A DNA stretch of 64,000 nucleotides from Companilactobacillus sp. (lineage in GTDB: Bacteria > Bacillota > Bacilli > Lactobacillales > Lactobacillaceae): contig NZ_JAKVLR010000001.1 in assembly GCF_022484265.1 (NCBI RefSeq), positions 1,488,001 to 1,552,000 of the forward strand. Direction: 5' to 3'. The notes below the pieces were generated by a model. It made no database searches, was not told where the DNA came from, and saw only the letters and a list, made by a program, of their open reading frames with translations. Of the stretch, positions 15,958 to 24,578 are shown one piece after another. The translations under genes and the position numbers were made by a program. Position 1 is the first letter of the stretch. Each line of letters starts with the position of its first letter.

Positions 15958-15989
15958 AAAAACGCCTCGAATAAACCGAGACGTTTTTA
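15958..15989 (-). terminator. Terminator of the OYE-SDR-decarboxylase operon
   Basis: AAAACGCCTCG-AATAAAC-CGAGACGTTTT, with T on both sides; it lies directly after the stop at 15992 on the minus strand. Confidence 0.85.
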
Positions 15990-15991
15990 GA

Positions 15992-16840
15992 CTAAATAAT
16001 AAATGTATTTGCTTTTGGATTGATCATGCTTCGGTCATAACGACCTGTGATCAAGTATGGCATGGTCTTCTTTGAATCTACGTCAGCTAGCTTCAGAGTG
16101 TTGTGCATGACTGAAGTATCAACATGATACCAAGATGCTCCTAATGGTTTGAGGACCTTCAATTCGCCGAATGGATCGTCGGCAGATGAATTAAGTTCGA
16201 TATTTAATTTACCGGCTTCAAAACTATCAGTGACCGTGGTGCTTTGCGTAGCTACTAATTTAACGTTTGAGAAGACGTTGCTGCCATCTTCAACTTGGTC
16301 CATATCCCAAGTATAGAAGAAACTATTAGTCTCTGCTTGAGAGTTCAAAACTGCTTGAGCGTCGAATACTTGATGTGCTAAATCAGGATCGTTGTAATCG
16401 CCTTTTTCCCAAGAGATATCCATTAATTTAACTCCATGACGGTATACCTTGGCTGTAGCTGAGTTATCATTACGTCTGATTTCAAACTTGTCAGCTAATT
16501 TCTTCGGAATTCCGGCACCTTCACGTCCAGCAATGACCCCTTCTTCAGCACCTGGTCCGTGGAGCATTAGATTGAATGGATAAGCTCCGATCATCTTGTC
16601 GTCGTAATTTGCCAAGACATAAAGGACTGCTTCCATGTACGAGCCGCTAAAACTAGGTTTACCCATCTGAACTGTGTAGCCACAAACTACTGGAGCTACT
16701 AACTTCAATGGCTTTGGCAACAATTTTTTCAGGACATCTTCAGGAGCTGCGTATGCAAACATGATACCCTCTTGATCGTCCATACGAGGCAACGTGAGGA
16801 AGTTCTTTACATCATCTTCTGATACTTTAAAACTTGCCAT
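15992..16840 (-). CDS. Acetoacetate decarboxylase-like protein (CLA-DC-like)
   Basis: A 282-residue member of the acetoacetate decarboxylase fold. The family core GREGAGIPKKLADKF (about residues 105-119) contains the Lys pair that forms the Schiff base in clostridial enzymes, and MLHGPGAEEGVIAGRE precedes it. In Lactobacillus plantarum a protein of this family and size, CLA-DC, acts in polyunsaturated fatty-acid saturation by shifting the double bond of an oxo fatty acid. It is the third gene of an operon after a flavin oxidoreductase and an SDR, 12 bp from the SDR stop. That neighbourhood favours the fatty-acid role over acetone formation. Confidence 0.85.
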   Translation of the reverse strand: MASFKVSEDDVKNFLTLPRMDDQEGIMFAYAAPEDVLKKLLPKPLKLVAPVVCGYTVQMGKPSFSGSYMEAVLYVLANYDDKMIGAYPFNLMLHGPGAEEGVIAGREGAGIPKKLADKFEIRRNDNSATAKVYRHGVKLMDISWEKGDYNDPDLAHQVFDAQAVLNSQAETNSFFYTWDMDQVEDGSNVFSNVKLVATQSTTVTDSFEAGKLNIELNSSADDPFGELKVLKPLGASWYHVDTSVMHNTLKLADVDSKKTMPYLITGRYDRSMINPKANTFII

Positions 16841-16852
16841 TTTTCATTCCTC

Positions 16853-17713
16853 CTACATTAGTCCATCCATAATATGGACATCTGGTTTATCGCCATTTAC
16901 GATTCTCTTGACACGATCGCCAATCATAGTGTTGAAGACTGGGTGTGTCAAAATATAGAACTCGTCGTCTTCTAGAGCTTGGAAAACAGTCATTGCAATC
17001 GAATCGATCGGCATACCATTTTTGATAACAAATTCAGCAACTTGCTGACCACCTTTAAAGGTATCGCTGGTGTAATATGGATCGCTCTTATCTGTATATT
17101 GTTCTGGACGATGTTTTTCTGTGTGATAAAGGTCTGTTTGAACAAATCCTGGACACATGACGTGCATTTCGATATCAGCACCCATTCTTTGGAGATCGTA
17201 GGCTGTAGCTTCAGTCATCCCCACACTTGCGAATTTACTTGCGTGATAGGCTGGCATTCCTGGTGTATCGATCAGACCAGCAATTGATGCCACATTAAGA
17301 ATTGCACAATGGGTCTTTTGCTTTAACATAATCGGGATAACTTTATGCATTGCGTAAACTTGACTCATCAAATTAACATGCATGATCCATTCCCAGTCAC
17401 GACTTGGCAATTCCCAAACTCGACCAGGTAAAGCAATACCAGCATCGTTGATCAAAAGGTCAATTTGCTTGAAGCGTTTGATTGTTTGGTCAACTGCATC
17501 ATCTACATCCTCTTCTTTAGTCACGTCTCCTGGGATCATCTCGACTTGAGCTCCCATATCGGCAATTTCTTTATAAACTCGTTTTAAGGCCGGTTCGTCA
17601 ATATCTACCAAAGCTAGTTTCATTCCACGGCGAGCACCTTCTTTAGCGATTTCAGTACCAAATCCGTGAGCGGCACCGGTAATGAACATAACTTTGTCTT
17701 TAAAGTCTTTCAT
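16853..17713 (-). CDS. SDR oxidoreductase (CLA-DH-like)
   Basis: A 286-residue short-chain dehydrogenase with ITGAAHGFGTEIAKEGA as the cofactor motif (10-26), DVTKEEDVDDAV, INDAGIALPG, ASIAGLIDTPGMPAYHASK with the Ser-Tyr-Lys triad, and CPGFVQTDLY. The C-terminal extension of about 40 residues is longer than in minimal SDRs. VDIDE after strand 2 suggests NAD. In the L. plantarum fatty-acid saturation cluster an SDR of about this length, CLA-DH, interconverts hydroxy and oxo fatty acids and lies next to the decarboxylase-like protein, as here. Seventeen bp separate it from the flavoenzyme gene. Confidence 0.87.
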   Translation of the reverse strand: MKDFKDKVMFITGAAHGFGTEIAKEGARRGMKLALVDIDEPALKRVYKEIADMGAQVEMIPGDVTKEEDVDDAVDQTIKRFKQIDLLINDAGIALPGRVWELPSRDWEWIMHVNLMSQVYAMHKVIPIMLKQKTHCAILNVASIAGLIDTPGMPAYHASKFASVGMTEATAYDLQRMGADIEMHVMCPGFVQTDLYHTEKHRPEQYTDKSDPYYTSDTFKGGQQVAEFVIKNGMPIDSIAMTVFQALEDDEFYILTHPVFNTMIGDRVKRIVNGDKPDVHIMDGLM

Positions 17714-17730
17714 CCTATTCGGTCTCCTTT

Positions 17731-19698
17731 CTATTGTTTAACAACCTCTGGTTCAAAAACATAAGCTTTGGTGTATCCATCTTTCATTGCATCAGCAATT
17801 TGTCCGCTTTGATTAGCATCGCCAATCAATTTTGTCTCTGGGAAGGCTGCGACAAATGGTTCTGTTCCAGTCTTATCTGGAGCAACACCAAGTGACAAGA
17901 CCACTGTATCTGCAGGAACAACTCCCATTGAATGGTCGATACTATCAAGAGTCTTGATACCTTGATCAGAAGCTCCAATCATTTGTTTATTAGTCATAAA
18001 TACTGGTGCCTTGTCTAATTTCTTCATACGTGTGGTTTGATCGATCAATAATGTTGGATTCATTCCTGGACCAATATCCTTAGCTTTTTCAACGATAGTT
18101 ACTTCATGACCTTCGTTGATCAACCTTTCAGCTGTCTCAAGACCAGTCATACCAGAACCAACTACGACTACCTTGCCCTTTACTTTAGCTTTTTCAGCTA
18201 GATAATCTTCGGCAGTTACTACTGTGCTGCCATCCATACCTGGAAGCATTGGAATAATTGGCTTTGCACCTGCAGCAATAAATACGCCCACTGGATCTAA
18301 GGCTTTAACATTTTCAACTGTTGCTGTCTCGCCTAAACGTACTTCAATGTTTTCACGTTTATTAACTTGATTGATCAAGTGGTCTCTAAACAACTCGATT
18401 TTATCTTTAAATGGTGGAACAATTGCTAGATTCAACGTGCCACCTAATTCGTCGCCACTATCAAATAGAGTTACTTTAAAATTACGATCAGCTAAGGTCT
18501 TGGCAGCTTCCATACCGCCAGGTCCACCACCAATAACGACAACACTTTGACCATCGCCATCTTTTGTTAGACTTGAGAATTCTCTTTCACGACCTGTTCT
18601 TGGGTTAACAGCACAAACTGTATGTTTTCCTTCACTAAGTGCTTGGAAGCACAACAAGCAACCGATACATGTCGTGATCTGGTCTGATTGACCTGTCCGA
18701 GCTTTGTATGACCAAGCTGGATCAGCCAAACTGGCTCTGGCAATTCCGATAAAGTCGGATGCGTCTTCTTCAAGCAATTGTTCCGCAAATTCTGGAGTTT
18801 TAATGTTATCAACTGCAATGACTGGAACTGAAACGTTCTTCTTGATTTGAGTCGAAAGATTCTTCTTCCAGCCTTGTGGATATGATCCTGGTTCAATGAT
18901 CGTTGGAGCACTTTCATAAGTACCACTTGAAACATTGATGCAATCAGCACCATAGCTTTCCAAAGTCTTGGCTACTTTGATCGAGTCTTCGATCTTCATG
19001 CCGCCGTCGACGAATTCATCAGCAGAAATACGTACGCTGACTGGATAATCTTGACCATTCATATATTTGATACCAGAAATAATTTCTTGGACGATTCTTA
19101 GACGGTTGTGGAATGAACCACCATATCTATCTGTCCGTTTATTAGAATAAGGAGAAATAAATTGATTTAACAAATAACCATGTGCAGCGTGCAACTCAAC
19201 GCCATCAACACCAGCTGCTTTTGCAATCACAGCTCCCTTGATAAATTTTTTGACCATGGCAGTAACTTCTTCTGTTGTCATTGCACGTGGAGTTTGTTTA
19301 ACGAACTTATCAGCAATTGCCGATGGAGCAATCATCTTTTTGCCACCGATAAGGTCTTCGTTAGTTTCACGACCTGGATGATGCAATTGGACAAATAATT
19401 TACAGTCGTATTTGTGAACTGTATCTACTAAACGTTGTAGTTGTGGGATAACTTTAGGGTCAGTCACTGATAATTGCTTATAAGTACCGACACCTGTCTC
19501 ATCATCTACTCGAGTAATTTCCGTAATAATCAAACCAACGCCAACACGAGCACGTTCTTCGTAGTAACGGATCATGTCGTCACTAGCTTCCCCGTTGATT
19601 TTAGCCAATGACACACCAATGGCAGGCATTACAACTCTGTTTTTAATTTCGAGTTTGCCAATCCGACCACTTGTGAACATTTTTTTAAATTGTGCCAT
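17731..19698 (-). CDS. OYE-type NADH:flavin oxidoreductase with Fe-S cluster (FadH/BaiCD-like)
   Basis: A 655-residue protein of the 2,4-dienoyl-CoA reductase type. The N-terminal Old Yellow Enzyme barrel (1-335) includes LQLHHPGRE and GVDGVELHAAHGYLLNQF. A 4Fe-4S segment CIGCLLCFQ...C lies at about 340-360. It is followed by an FAD/NAD(P) module with VVVIGGGPGGMEAAK (about 385) and VVVVGSGMTGLETAE (about 515). Enzymes of this kind reduce activated C=C bonds. As first gene of the operon with the CLA-DH-like and CLA-DC-like genes it could supply the enone reduction done elsewhere by CLA-ER, which belongs to a different, nitroreductase-like family. AAGGAGG precedes the ATG. Confidence 0.9.
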   Translation of the reverse strand: MAQFKKMFTSGRIGKLEIKNRVVMPAIGVSLAKINGEASDDMIRYYEERARVGVGLIITEITRVDDETGVGTYKQLSVTDPKVIPQLQRLVDTVHKYDCKLFVQLHHPGRETNEDLIGGKKMIAPSAIADKFVKQTPRAMTTEEVTAMVKKFIKGAVIAKAAGVDGVELHAAHGYLLNQFISPYSNKRTDRYGGSFHNRLRIVQEIISGIKYMNGQDYPVSVRISADEFVDGGMKIEDSIKVAKTLESYGADCINVSSGTYESAPTIIEPGSYPQGWKKNLSTQIKKNVSVPVIAVDNIKTPEFAEQLLEEDASDFIGIARASLADPAWSYKARTGQSDQITTCIGCLLCFQALSEGKHTVCAVNPRTGREREFSSLTKDGDGQSVVVIGGGPGGMEAAKTLADRNFKVTLFDSGDELGGTLNLAIVPPFKDKIELFRDHLINQVNKRENIEVRLGETATVENVKALDPVGVFIAAGAKPIIPMLPGMDGSTVVTAEDYLAEKAKVKGKVVVVGSGMTGLETAERLINEGHEVTIVEKAKDIGPGMNPTLLIDQTTRMKKLDKAPVFMTNKQMIGASDQGIKTLDSIDHSMGVVPADTVVLSLGVAPDKTGTEPFVAAFPETKLIGDANQSGQIADAMKDGYTKAYVFEPEVVKQ

Positions 19699-19806
19699 CT
19701 ATGGTACCTCCTTGTCATGAATGCATTATTTCATCACTGACTTAACAATAACGTAGGCAGATTTGATGGAAAAGATACTTAATGAACAAGAAAAGGACTA
19801 CTAAAA

Positions 19807-19821
19807 TGTGCAGATTGCACA
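19807..19821. promoter_or_regulatory. TGTGCA-GAT-TGCACA palindrome, probable PucR operator
   Basis: A perfect 6-bp-arm dyad in the 203-bp divergent region between the flavoenzyme operon and the PucR gene. It lies just upstream of the putative pucR-type promoter and is well placed to act on both directions. The binding protein is inferred from position. Confidence 0.55.
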
Positions 19822-19827
19822 ATCATC

Positions 19828-19856
19828 TTGCTAGGTAAGCGTTACCGTTGTATCAT
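19828..19856 (+). promoter_or_regulatory. Promoter of the PucR regulator with a cre-like palindrome in the spacer
   Basis: TTGCTA (19828-19833), 17-bp spacer, TATCAT (19851-19856). The spacer begins with GGTAAGCGTTACC (19834-19846), a perfect 13-base palindrome around GCG/CGT that resembles a CcpA cre site with GG instead of TG at the left edge. Confidence 0.5.
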
Positions 19857-19901
19857 TAAGACAAAATATTAGTGAAAATGTGATCAAGGGGTTACTAAAT
19901 T

Positions 19902-21404
19902 ATGAAATTCGCTGAATTGATAGATGAACTCTCGAAACGTTTTGTGATCGGACACGTTAAAATATCGGAAAATACTGAGATCAATAAGATTCAACTACGC
20001 TCTACTAATCTGACCGAACCTGATGGGTCAACATTGTACATCGGAAAGACTAACGCATCAGGCGGTCCGTTGGTATTAGGAAATTATTTGAAAGATCACA
20101 GCAACACAGCTGTAGTGCTGTGTCCTTGCCAAGTCAATCAATCTGACAGCGTATTAGCTAATGAACCGCTGATCCAAGTTTTTAATGAAGCTAACACCAT
20201 TTTGGAAAGTTCACAAAATCAAACAAATTTGATTACTAAATTGGCAATGAGTGCTGTAACTGACGATTTACAAACTAGTATTGACCGGGCTGCTGCCACT
20301 GTGCAAAATTCACTGCTAGTTATCGACCCTAACTATCAAGTCTTGATCCACTCGACGATCTACGGTTTCAAGGATCCATTATGGAGTCAGATCATTAAGC
20401 AAGGTTATGTAACCTATGATTTCATCAAGGCTGTCAAAAAAATCGTTGCTCAACAATCTGACACTACCAAAGCTGTGTATAACGTTCCGTGTCCAAAGTC
20501 GCCTTTCCACAGAAAAGTGACTAACTTATACAATAACGGCAAATTATATGGCTTTTTGCTGATGTTTGACGACCATTCTGTGTATAACTCTGAAAAAACA
20601 CAACTTTTGCCACAGATCGGACAGATATTAACAGGCGAATTAGTCCGCAATCACATTTCGGCATCAGCCGACTCTAACCGCGATCGACTTTTAAGCATGT
20701 TACTCACAGAACAGCAATCGCAAAACTTCGAAAATGTTTTTGCCGCACAACACTTACGACTTCCCTATTCAATGGTGGTCTTGACCCTTCGTTCGCAGAA
20801 GCAACAGCCACTTGAGTCAACTAAACGTCAGCTCAAGCAATATTTATTGCAACAATATCCAGCCTCTTTATCCACAATTTTTCGGCATTATTGTCTAGCA
20901 ATGGTACCGTTAGACTTAACTGAATATCACAGTTCTGAATTTAAAAAATTTGTCCACAGGACAGCTGAAGAATTGAACTGTCAGATTTTTATATCAACAT
21001 TTTATACACAACCTTCAGACACTAGCGCTGCTTATGAAGTTTGTCGGCGGACTATGAAATTGACAACTTCGACCGATCCCGTGATCTATTGCGAAGATGA
21101 ATACTTTGATTTGATGCTATCTAGGATCAATCATGATGCAATTTTGCCGTTTTTTATCGACCCTTCGATTTCTAGCTTGCAAGACTACGATGAAGAACAC
21201 GACACCGAACTTTTGCCAACATTGTTGAACTATTTGGAACAAGACGGCAATCTTGCCCATACGTCCGATGCACTTTTTATCCATCGCAATACTTTGCACA
21301 ATCGATTGAATCGAATAAAAGAAATTACTGCGGTCGACCTAAAAGACGCCAACACACGATTTAAGCTGATGTGTAGTTTCAAAATAAAAGAATATGTCCA
21401 TTAG
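19902..21404 (+). CDS. PucR/CdaR family transcriptional regulator
   Basis: A 500-residue regulator. The N-terminal half, about 1-240, is a PucR-like sensory region without a clear known domain. The C-terminus holds the PucR helix-turn-helix: LLPTLLNYLEQDGNLAHTSD, then LFIHRNTLHNRLNRIKEI (about 430-475), with the conserved HRNT-xx-RL motif. Such proteins usually activate adjacent catabolic operons on binding a pathway metabolite. The gene is divergent from the OYE-SDR-decarboxylase operon, so that is the likely target. AAGGGG precedes the ATG by 10 nt. Confidence 0.88.
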   Translation: MKFAELIDELSKRFVIGHVKISENTEINKIQLRSTNLTEPDGSTLYIGKTNASGGPLVLGNYLKDHSNTAVVLCPCQVNQSDSVLANEPLIQVFNEANTILESSQNQTNLITKLAMSAVTDDLQTSIDRAAATVQNSLLVIDPNYQVLIHSTIYGFKDPLWSQIIKQGYVTYDFIKAVKKIVAQQSDTTKAVYNVPCPKSPFHRKVTNLYNNGKLYGFLLMFDDHSVYNSEKTQLLPQIGQILTGELVRNHISASADSNRDRLLSMLLTEQQSQNFENVFAAQHLRLPYSMVVLTLRSQKQQPLESTKRQLKQYLLQQYPASLSTIFRHYCLAMVPLDLTEYHSSEFKKFVHRTAEELNCQIFISTFYTQPSDTSAAYEVCRRTMKLTTSTDPVIYCEDEYFDLMLSRINHDAILPFFIDPSISSLQDYDEEHDTELLPTLLNYLEQDGNLAHTSDALFIHRNTLHNRLNRIKEITAVDLKDANTRFKLMCSFKIKEYVH

Positions 21405-21429
21405 TTCTTCAGGCTAATTCATCTCATAA

Positions 21430-21491
21430 AAAAATAGTCTTCCAATGAATATTAATTGAAACATTTCATTGGAAGACTATTTGTATTTTTG
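21430..21491 (+). terminator. Long terminator hairpin after the PucR gene
   Basis: Arms of 17 nt (21434-21450, 21466-21482) pair perfectly and are flanked by A before and TGTATTTTT after. Active in either direction by structure. Confidence 0.85.
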
Positions 21492-21661
21492 AACAAATTA
21501 CGGCACAGTTAAGGCAGATAGAGACGGGAAATAATTAGCGATGCTCAGATTAATTTTTTCAATCACAGTCGTTTTAAAAATTTCCAGTTCAACTATTTGT
21601 CTTTTGGCCACGGATGTTAGAAAGTAAGGTTACATTGAAGAATACTTCTAGGAGAATCGAT

Positions 21662-22363
21662 ATGATAACTTCAAAATATTTCAACATTCAAAACATCAAA
21701 AATGAAGATACCTTGTATATGCCACCTTATCTAGGATTGCGTCTTGGATTAGTAAATGCCGTTTGCATGTCTGAGGATAATTACCGGCAGTACATTGACT
21801 TGTTTGGCGAACAACCAGGTGAATTGTACCGGACTTTGATGAACTCGTTTTATTCGATCAAACTGACGGACGTTTTTGACGAAGTGCCTTCCGATTTAAA
21901 AGATTATGTGATCAGTTTGCGTAGCGAACACGAATATCAGACTTTCGTCGATAATTTCAACTATACGATCCAACAATTCCAGTTCAGTACTGACCATAAT
22001 TTTAAGTTGGCACTTGATGTCGAGACTGGTGCAGACATGATCACCGCGTCAGAGTTTTACTCAACGCTTGACCGTGCCGATTCGATGGCTGATTTTGAAT
22101 ATTATCAGTACTCAGGAATCGCCACTTCATTGTTGAAGTCAGTTAGTCTAGAAGCTGCAATTAAGGCTTTAGATAGTTTATATCGTCGCCAATGTAATGA
22201 GATCACCCAAGTTGGTCCGACTCTGGGCGTTGATCCTAGAGCTATTTTGCAGTTCTCGGGAACAATCGAAAAAAAGATTTTGAATCGTGTGACCGGTGAG
22301 ATATCGACTGATCCAACTGAATCTTTAACCTTAACTCCCCAAACTTTTTACAGTGAGGAATAA
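21662..22363 (+). CDS. Hypothetical protein, tandem paralogue 1
   Basis: A 233-residue soluble acidic protein of no family I recognise. It has no signal peptide, membrane helix or known catalytic motif. It is clearly related to the next gene: shared blocks include SKYF near the start, VxxDLPKxYDDxVISxRxxxEY (here VPSDLKDYVISLRSEHEYQ), FKLxxxxxxxAD/AQxM, and YxGIATSL...AAIKALDSLYRRQ followed by LGVDPRAILQF. AGGAG is 7 nt before ATG 21662; an in-frame ATG 48 bp upstream is not supported. Mostly alpha-helical by composition. Confidence 0.7.
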   Translation: MITSKYFNIQNIKNEDTLYMPPYLGLRLGLVNAVCMSEDNYRQYIDLFGEQPGELYRTLMNSFYSIKLTDVFDEVPSDLKDYVISLRSEHEYQTFVDNFNYTIQQFQFSTDHNFKLALDVETGADMITASEFYSTLDRADSMADFEYYQYSGIATSLLKSVSLEAAIKALDSLYRRQCNEITQVGPTLGVDPRAILQFSGTIEKKILNRVTGEISTDPTESLTLTPQTFYSEE

Positions 22364-22432
22364 TTTTCATTAAACATACGTGCCAATTGAAAGTATAATT
22401 ATATTAATATTGATTGCAGGGGGCGACGCTCA

Positions 22433-23221
22433 ATGGCACGATCTAAATATTTTTCCTTAAACAAATATGACAAGTCTAAAGTCAACAAGATGTCACGACT
22501 GACCTCGTTAGGCTTTGGCTTGTTACCAGCTGTAGTTTTGACTAAAGAAGACTACGCTAAAGAAGTGATTGACATCAACGACCACCCAATTCGCGTTTTT
22601 GACGGAATTTTAACTGGTGATGAGATTACGCCTGATTTAGCCAGCATGGCACAACAAATGTTTACTAAGATCAAGACTATCCCCTTCACGGCTATTTCTG
22701 ATGATTTACCTAAGGAATACGACGATTTGGTAATTTCATTTCGCAACAGTTTTGAATACTTCAACTACATAACTGCCTTGCAAACCCACATCAAGCACCA
22801 CGAGTACGACCGTCACTTTAAACTCAGCACACAGTGGTTGATTGCCCAAGCGATGGGATTGCCACAGTCGGCTGAAGGACCAAGCATGGCGACCTATTTG
22901 GATATCAACGCCAACTTATCGATGGTCGAAGGCTATGAATTCACAGGTATCGGAACCTCGACTTTTTGGATGGAGGATCCGCAAGCTGCCATGGATGCTA
23001 TTGATAGCATCTACATCAATGAAATGACCACTTTTAAAAAAGTTGCCCAGATCTTGGATATTGATCCAGCCAAGATCATGAATTTCACGCCAACCTTTAA
23101 AAAAGTCATGATCATGAAGTTTCCATTTGTGCATTCAGAAGTCGAAGAACTCGAGCAAAGCTATTATTTAAAACCACTAGTGTATGATCCAGATGCACCG
23201 GATTTTCAATTGTATCAATAG
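22433..23221 (+). CDS. Hypothetical protein, tandem paralogue 2
   Basis: A 262-residue soluble protein, a diverged duplicate of the preceding gene (roughly one third identical by eye). It keeps SKYFSLNKYD, LPKEYDDLVISFRNSFEYF, FKLSTQWLIAQAMG, YEFTGIGTSTFW, AAMDAIDSIYINEM and LDIDPAKIMNF. It adds about 25 residues at the C-terminus. AGGGGG stands 10 nt before the ATG. The 69-bp gap to paralogue 1 contains TATAATTATATTAAT, so it may have its own promoter. Function unknown. Confidence 0.7.
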   Translation: MARSKYFSLNKYDKSKVNKMSRLTSLGFGLLPAVVLTKEDYAKEVIDINDHPIRVFDGILTGDEITPDLASMAQQMFTKIKTIPFTAISDDLPKEYDDLVISFRNSFEYFNYITALQTHIKHHEYDRHFKLSTQWLIAQAMGLPQSAEGPSMATYLDINANLSMVEGYEFTGIGTSTFWMEDPQAAMDAIDSIYINEMTTFKKVAQILDIDPAKIMNFTPTFKKVMIMKFPFVHSEVEELEQSYYLKPLVYDPDAPDFQLYQ

Positions 23222-23267
23222 AATTTCGGAAATTGTGCATGAAAATTTATTTGATCGCTATTAAAAC

Positions 23268-23298
23268 AAAAAACCACTTCATTTGAAGTGGTTTTTTT
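23268..23298. terminator. Bidirectional terminator between paralogue 2 and gtrA
   Basis: ACCACTTC-ATTT-GAAGTGGT with A before and seven T after; it serves converging genes and overlaps the gtrA stop codon. Confidence 0.88.
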
Positions 23299-23752
23299 AA
23301 TCGCTTGTACTCTCATTCTGGATTCTCTTTCCAGCTTTGTCGAGCTTATCGCGTTTTCTAAAAATGATAAATTTACTAAAGACATAATTTAGGACCACCA
23401 CTACTACGTTAGCAATGATCTTAACGATGAATTTACTTTGACCTAACAATGAAACACCAATGGTCATAGTTCCTTGGTCGATTACCCAAGAAGCGGCTCT
23501 GAACAAGAAAAACGAGCCCATTTCTAACCAAAAGGCCTTCCAAGTATTGGTATGCGAATTAAACACCCAAAGTTTGTTCGTCACGTAAGCAAAGACTACG
23601 GACAAGAAATATGCGACTACGTTGGCGATTTGATAATTCCAATGCAGCGGATATGCAAACCAAGTGAATAATCCAATATTTACGATTGTTGTTAGGACGC
23701 CAAAAAATAAATACGGTATGGTGTCCTTATATTTATTCCATAATTCTTTCAT
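23297..23752 (-). CDS. GtrA family membrane protein
   Basis: A 151-residue protein with four membrane helices. The GtrA pattern is clear: YLFFGVLTTIVNIGLFTWF, then NVVAYFLSVVFAYVTNKLWVF with the conserved Asn-Lys-x-Trp-Val/T-F, and a last helix VVVVLNYVFSKFIIFRKR. GtrA proteins are thought to move undecaprenyl-phosphate-linked sugars across the membrane for wall or teichoic-acid glycosylation. It begins 19 bp after the metal permease gene, so it appears to be in the same transcript, an unusual partner for a metal importer. Confidence 0.88.
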   Translation of the reverse strand: MKELWNKYKDTIPYLFFGVLTTIVNIGLFTWFAYPLHWNYQIANVVAYFLSVVFAYVTNKLWVFNSHTNTWKAFWLEMGSFFLFRAASWVIDQGTMTIGVSLLGQSKFIVKIIANVVVVVLNYVFSKFIIFRKRDKLDKAGKRIQNESTSD

Positions 23753-23771
23753 TTATCTTGTTTGATTCTCC

Positions 23772-24569
23772 CTAGTGGCTTAATTTCCAGTTTTTGTAGG
23801 ATAGACCTAAGAAATAAGCAATTACTTCAAAGGCTGAAATGAAGAATGTAACTGGCCAGTTTGTGACAAAGGCGAGATATAAACCTAACCACACACCAGC
23901 AAGCGACAATCCAACTGAGATCATAAGCAACTTCGGAACTGAGTGTACCAGATATCTGGCGGTAGCACCAGGCAAAGTTAACAGAACAAAGACTAATAAT
24001 GACCCAACGATCTGGGCTCCGATACTGACACTTAAGGCTAAAGTGATCAGAAATACGACTGATAAAAATCTCGTATTGAGTCCAGATGCACGAGCACCAA
24101 TATGGTCGAATGAATCAAATGCCAGTGGTTTGTAACAAATTATGAACACCACGATAACAAATAATGCCAAAATTAACAACTGATTGACTTCTTTTGAACT
24201 GATACCCACGATACTACCAAATAAAATGTTAGTTGCGTAAGAACTTGATTCTGACGACAACGACAAGAATAAAATACCAAGACCAATGAACAGCGATGAT
24301 ATGGCACTGATCGAAGCCTCACGTCTTGAGGACTCGGTACTCAAACTACCAACTGCGATCGAACTAACTAATGTAAAAATTATCATCCCTGCAAGTGGCG
24401 AGATCCCGACTAAAATACCGAATGCTGCTCCGGCAAATCCAATCTCTGACAATGTGTGAGAGAGAAATGACATATTTCTTGAAACCACGAACACGCCCAC
24501 GATACCAGCAGTTATTGCAATGAACGTACTGGCAATAAACGCTTCGCGCATAAATTCATATCCAAACAT
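23772..24569 (-). CDS. Zinc/manganese-type ABC importer, permease
   Basis: A 265-residue permease of the ABC-3 family with about eight membrane helices. The typical segments are MREAFIASTFIAITAGIVGVF, SLSHTLSEIGFAGAAFG (conserved H-xx-SE near residue 38) and VGSLLVFVLLTLPGATARYL. It is preceded within 9 bp by the ATPase gene and within the same operon by a metal-binding lipoprotein. The family handles Zn2+, Mn2+ or Fe2+; the arrangement resembles AdcABC/ZnuABC, with zinc most likely. Confidence 0.92.
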   Translation of the reverse strand: MFGYEFMREAFIASTFIAITAGIVGVFVVSRNMSFLSHTLSEIGFAGAAFGILVGISPLAGMIIFTLVSSIAVGSLSTESSRREASISAISSLFIGLGILFLSLSSESSSYATNILFGSIVGISSKEVNQLLILALFVIVVFIICYKPLAFDSFDHIGARASGLNTRFLSVVFLITLALSVSIGAQIVGSLLVFVLLTLPGATARYLVHSVPKLLMISVGLSLAGVWLGLYLAFVTNWPVTFFISAFEVIAYFLGLSYKNWKLSH

Positions 24570-24578
24570 AAAATCCCC

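Noticed and set aside
19834..19846. GGTAAGCGTTACC as a definite cre site
   Set aside because: The left edge lacks the TG required by CcpA sites, so it is only mentioned as cre-like within the promoter.
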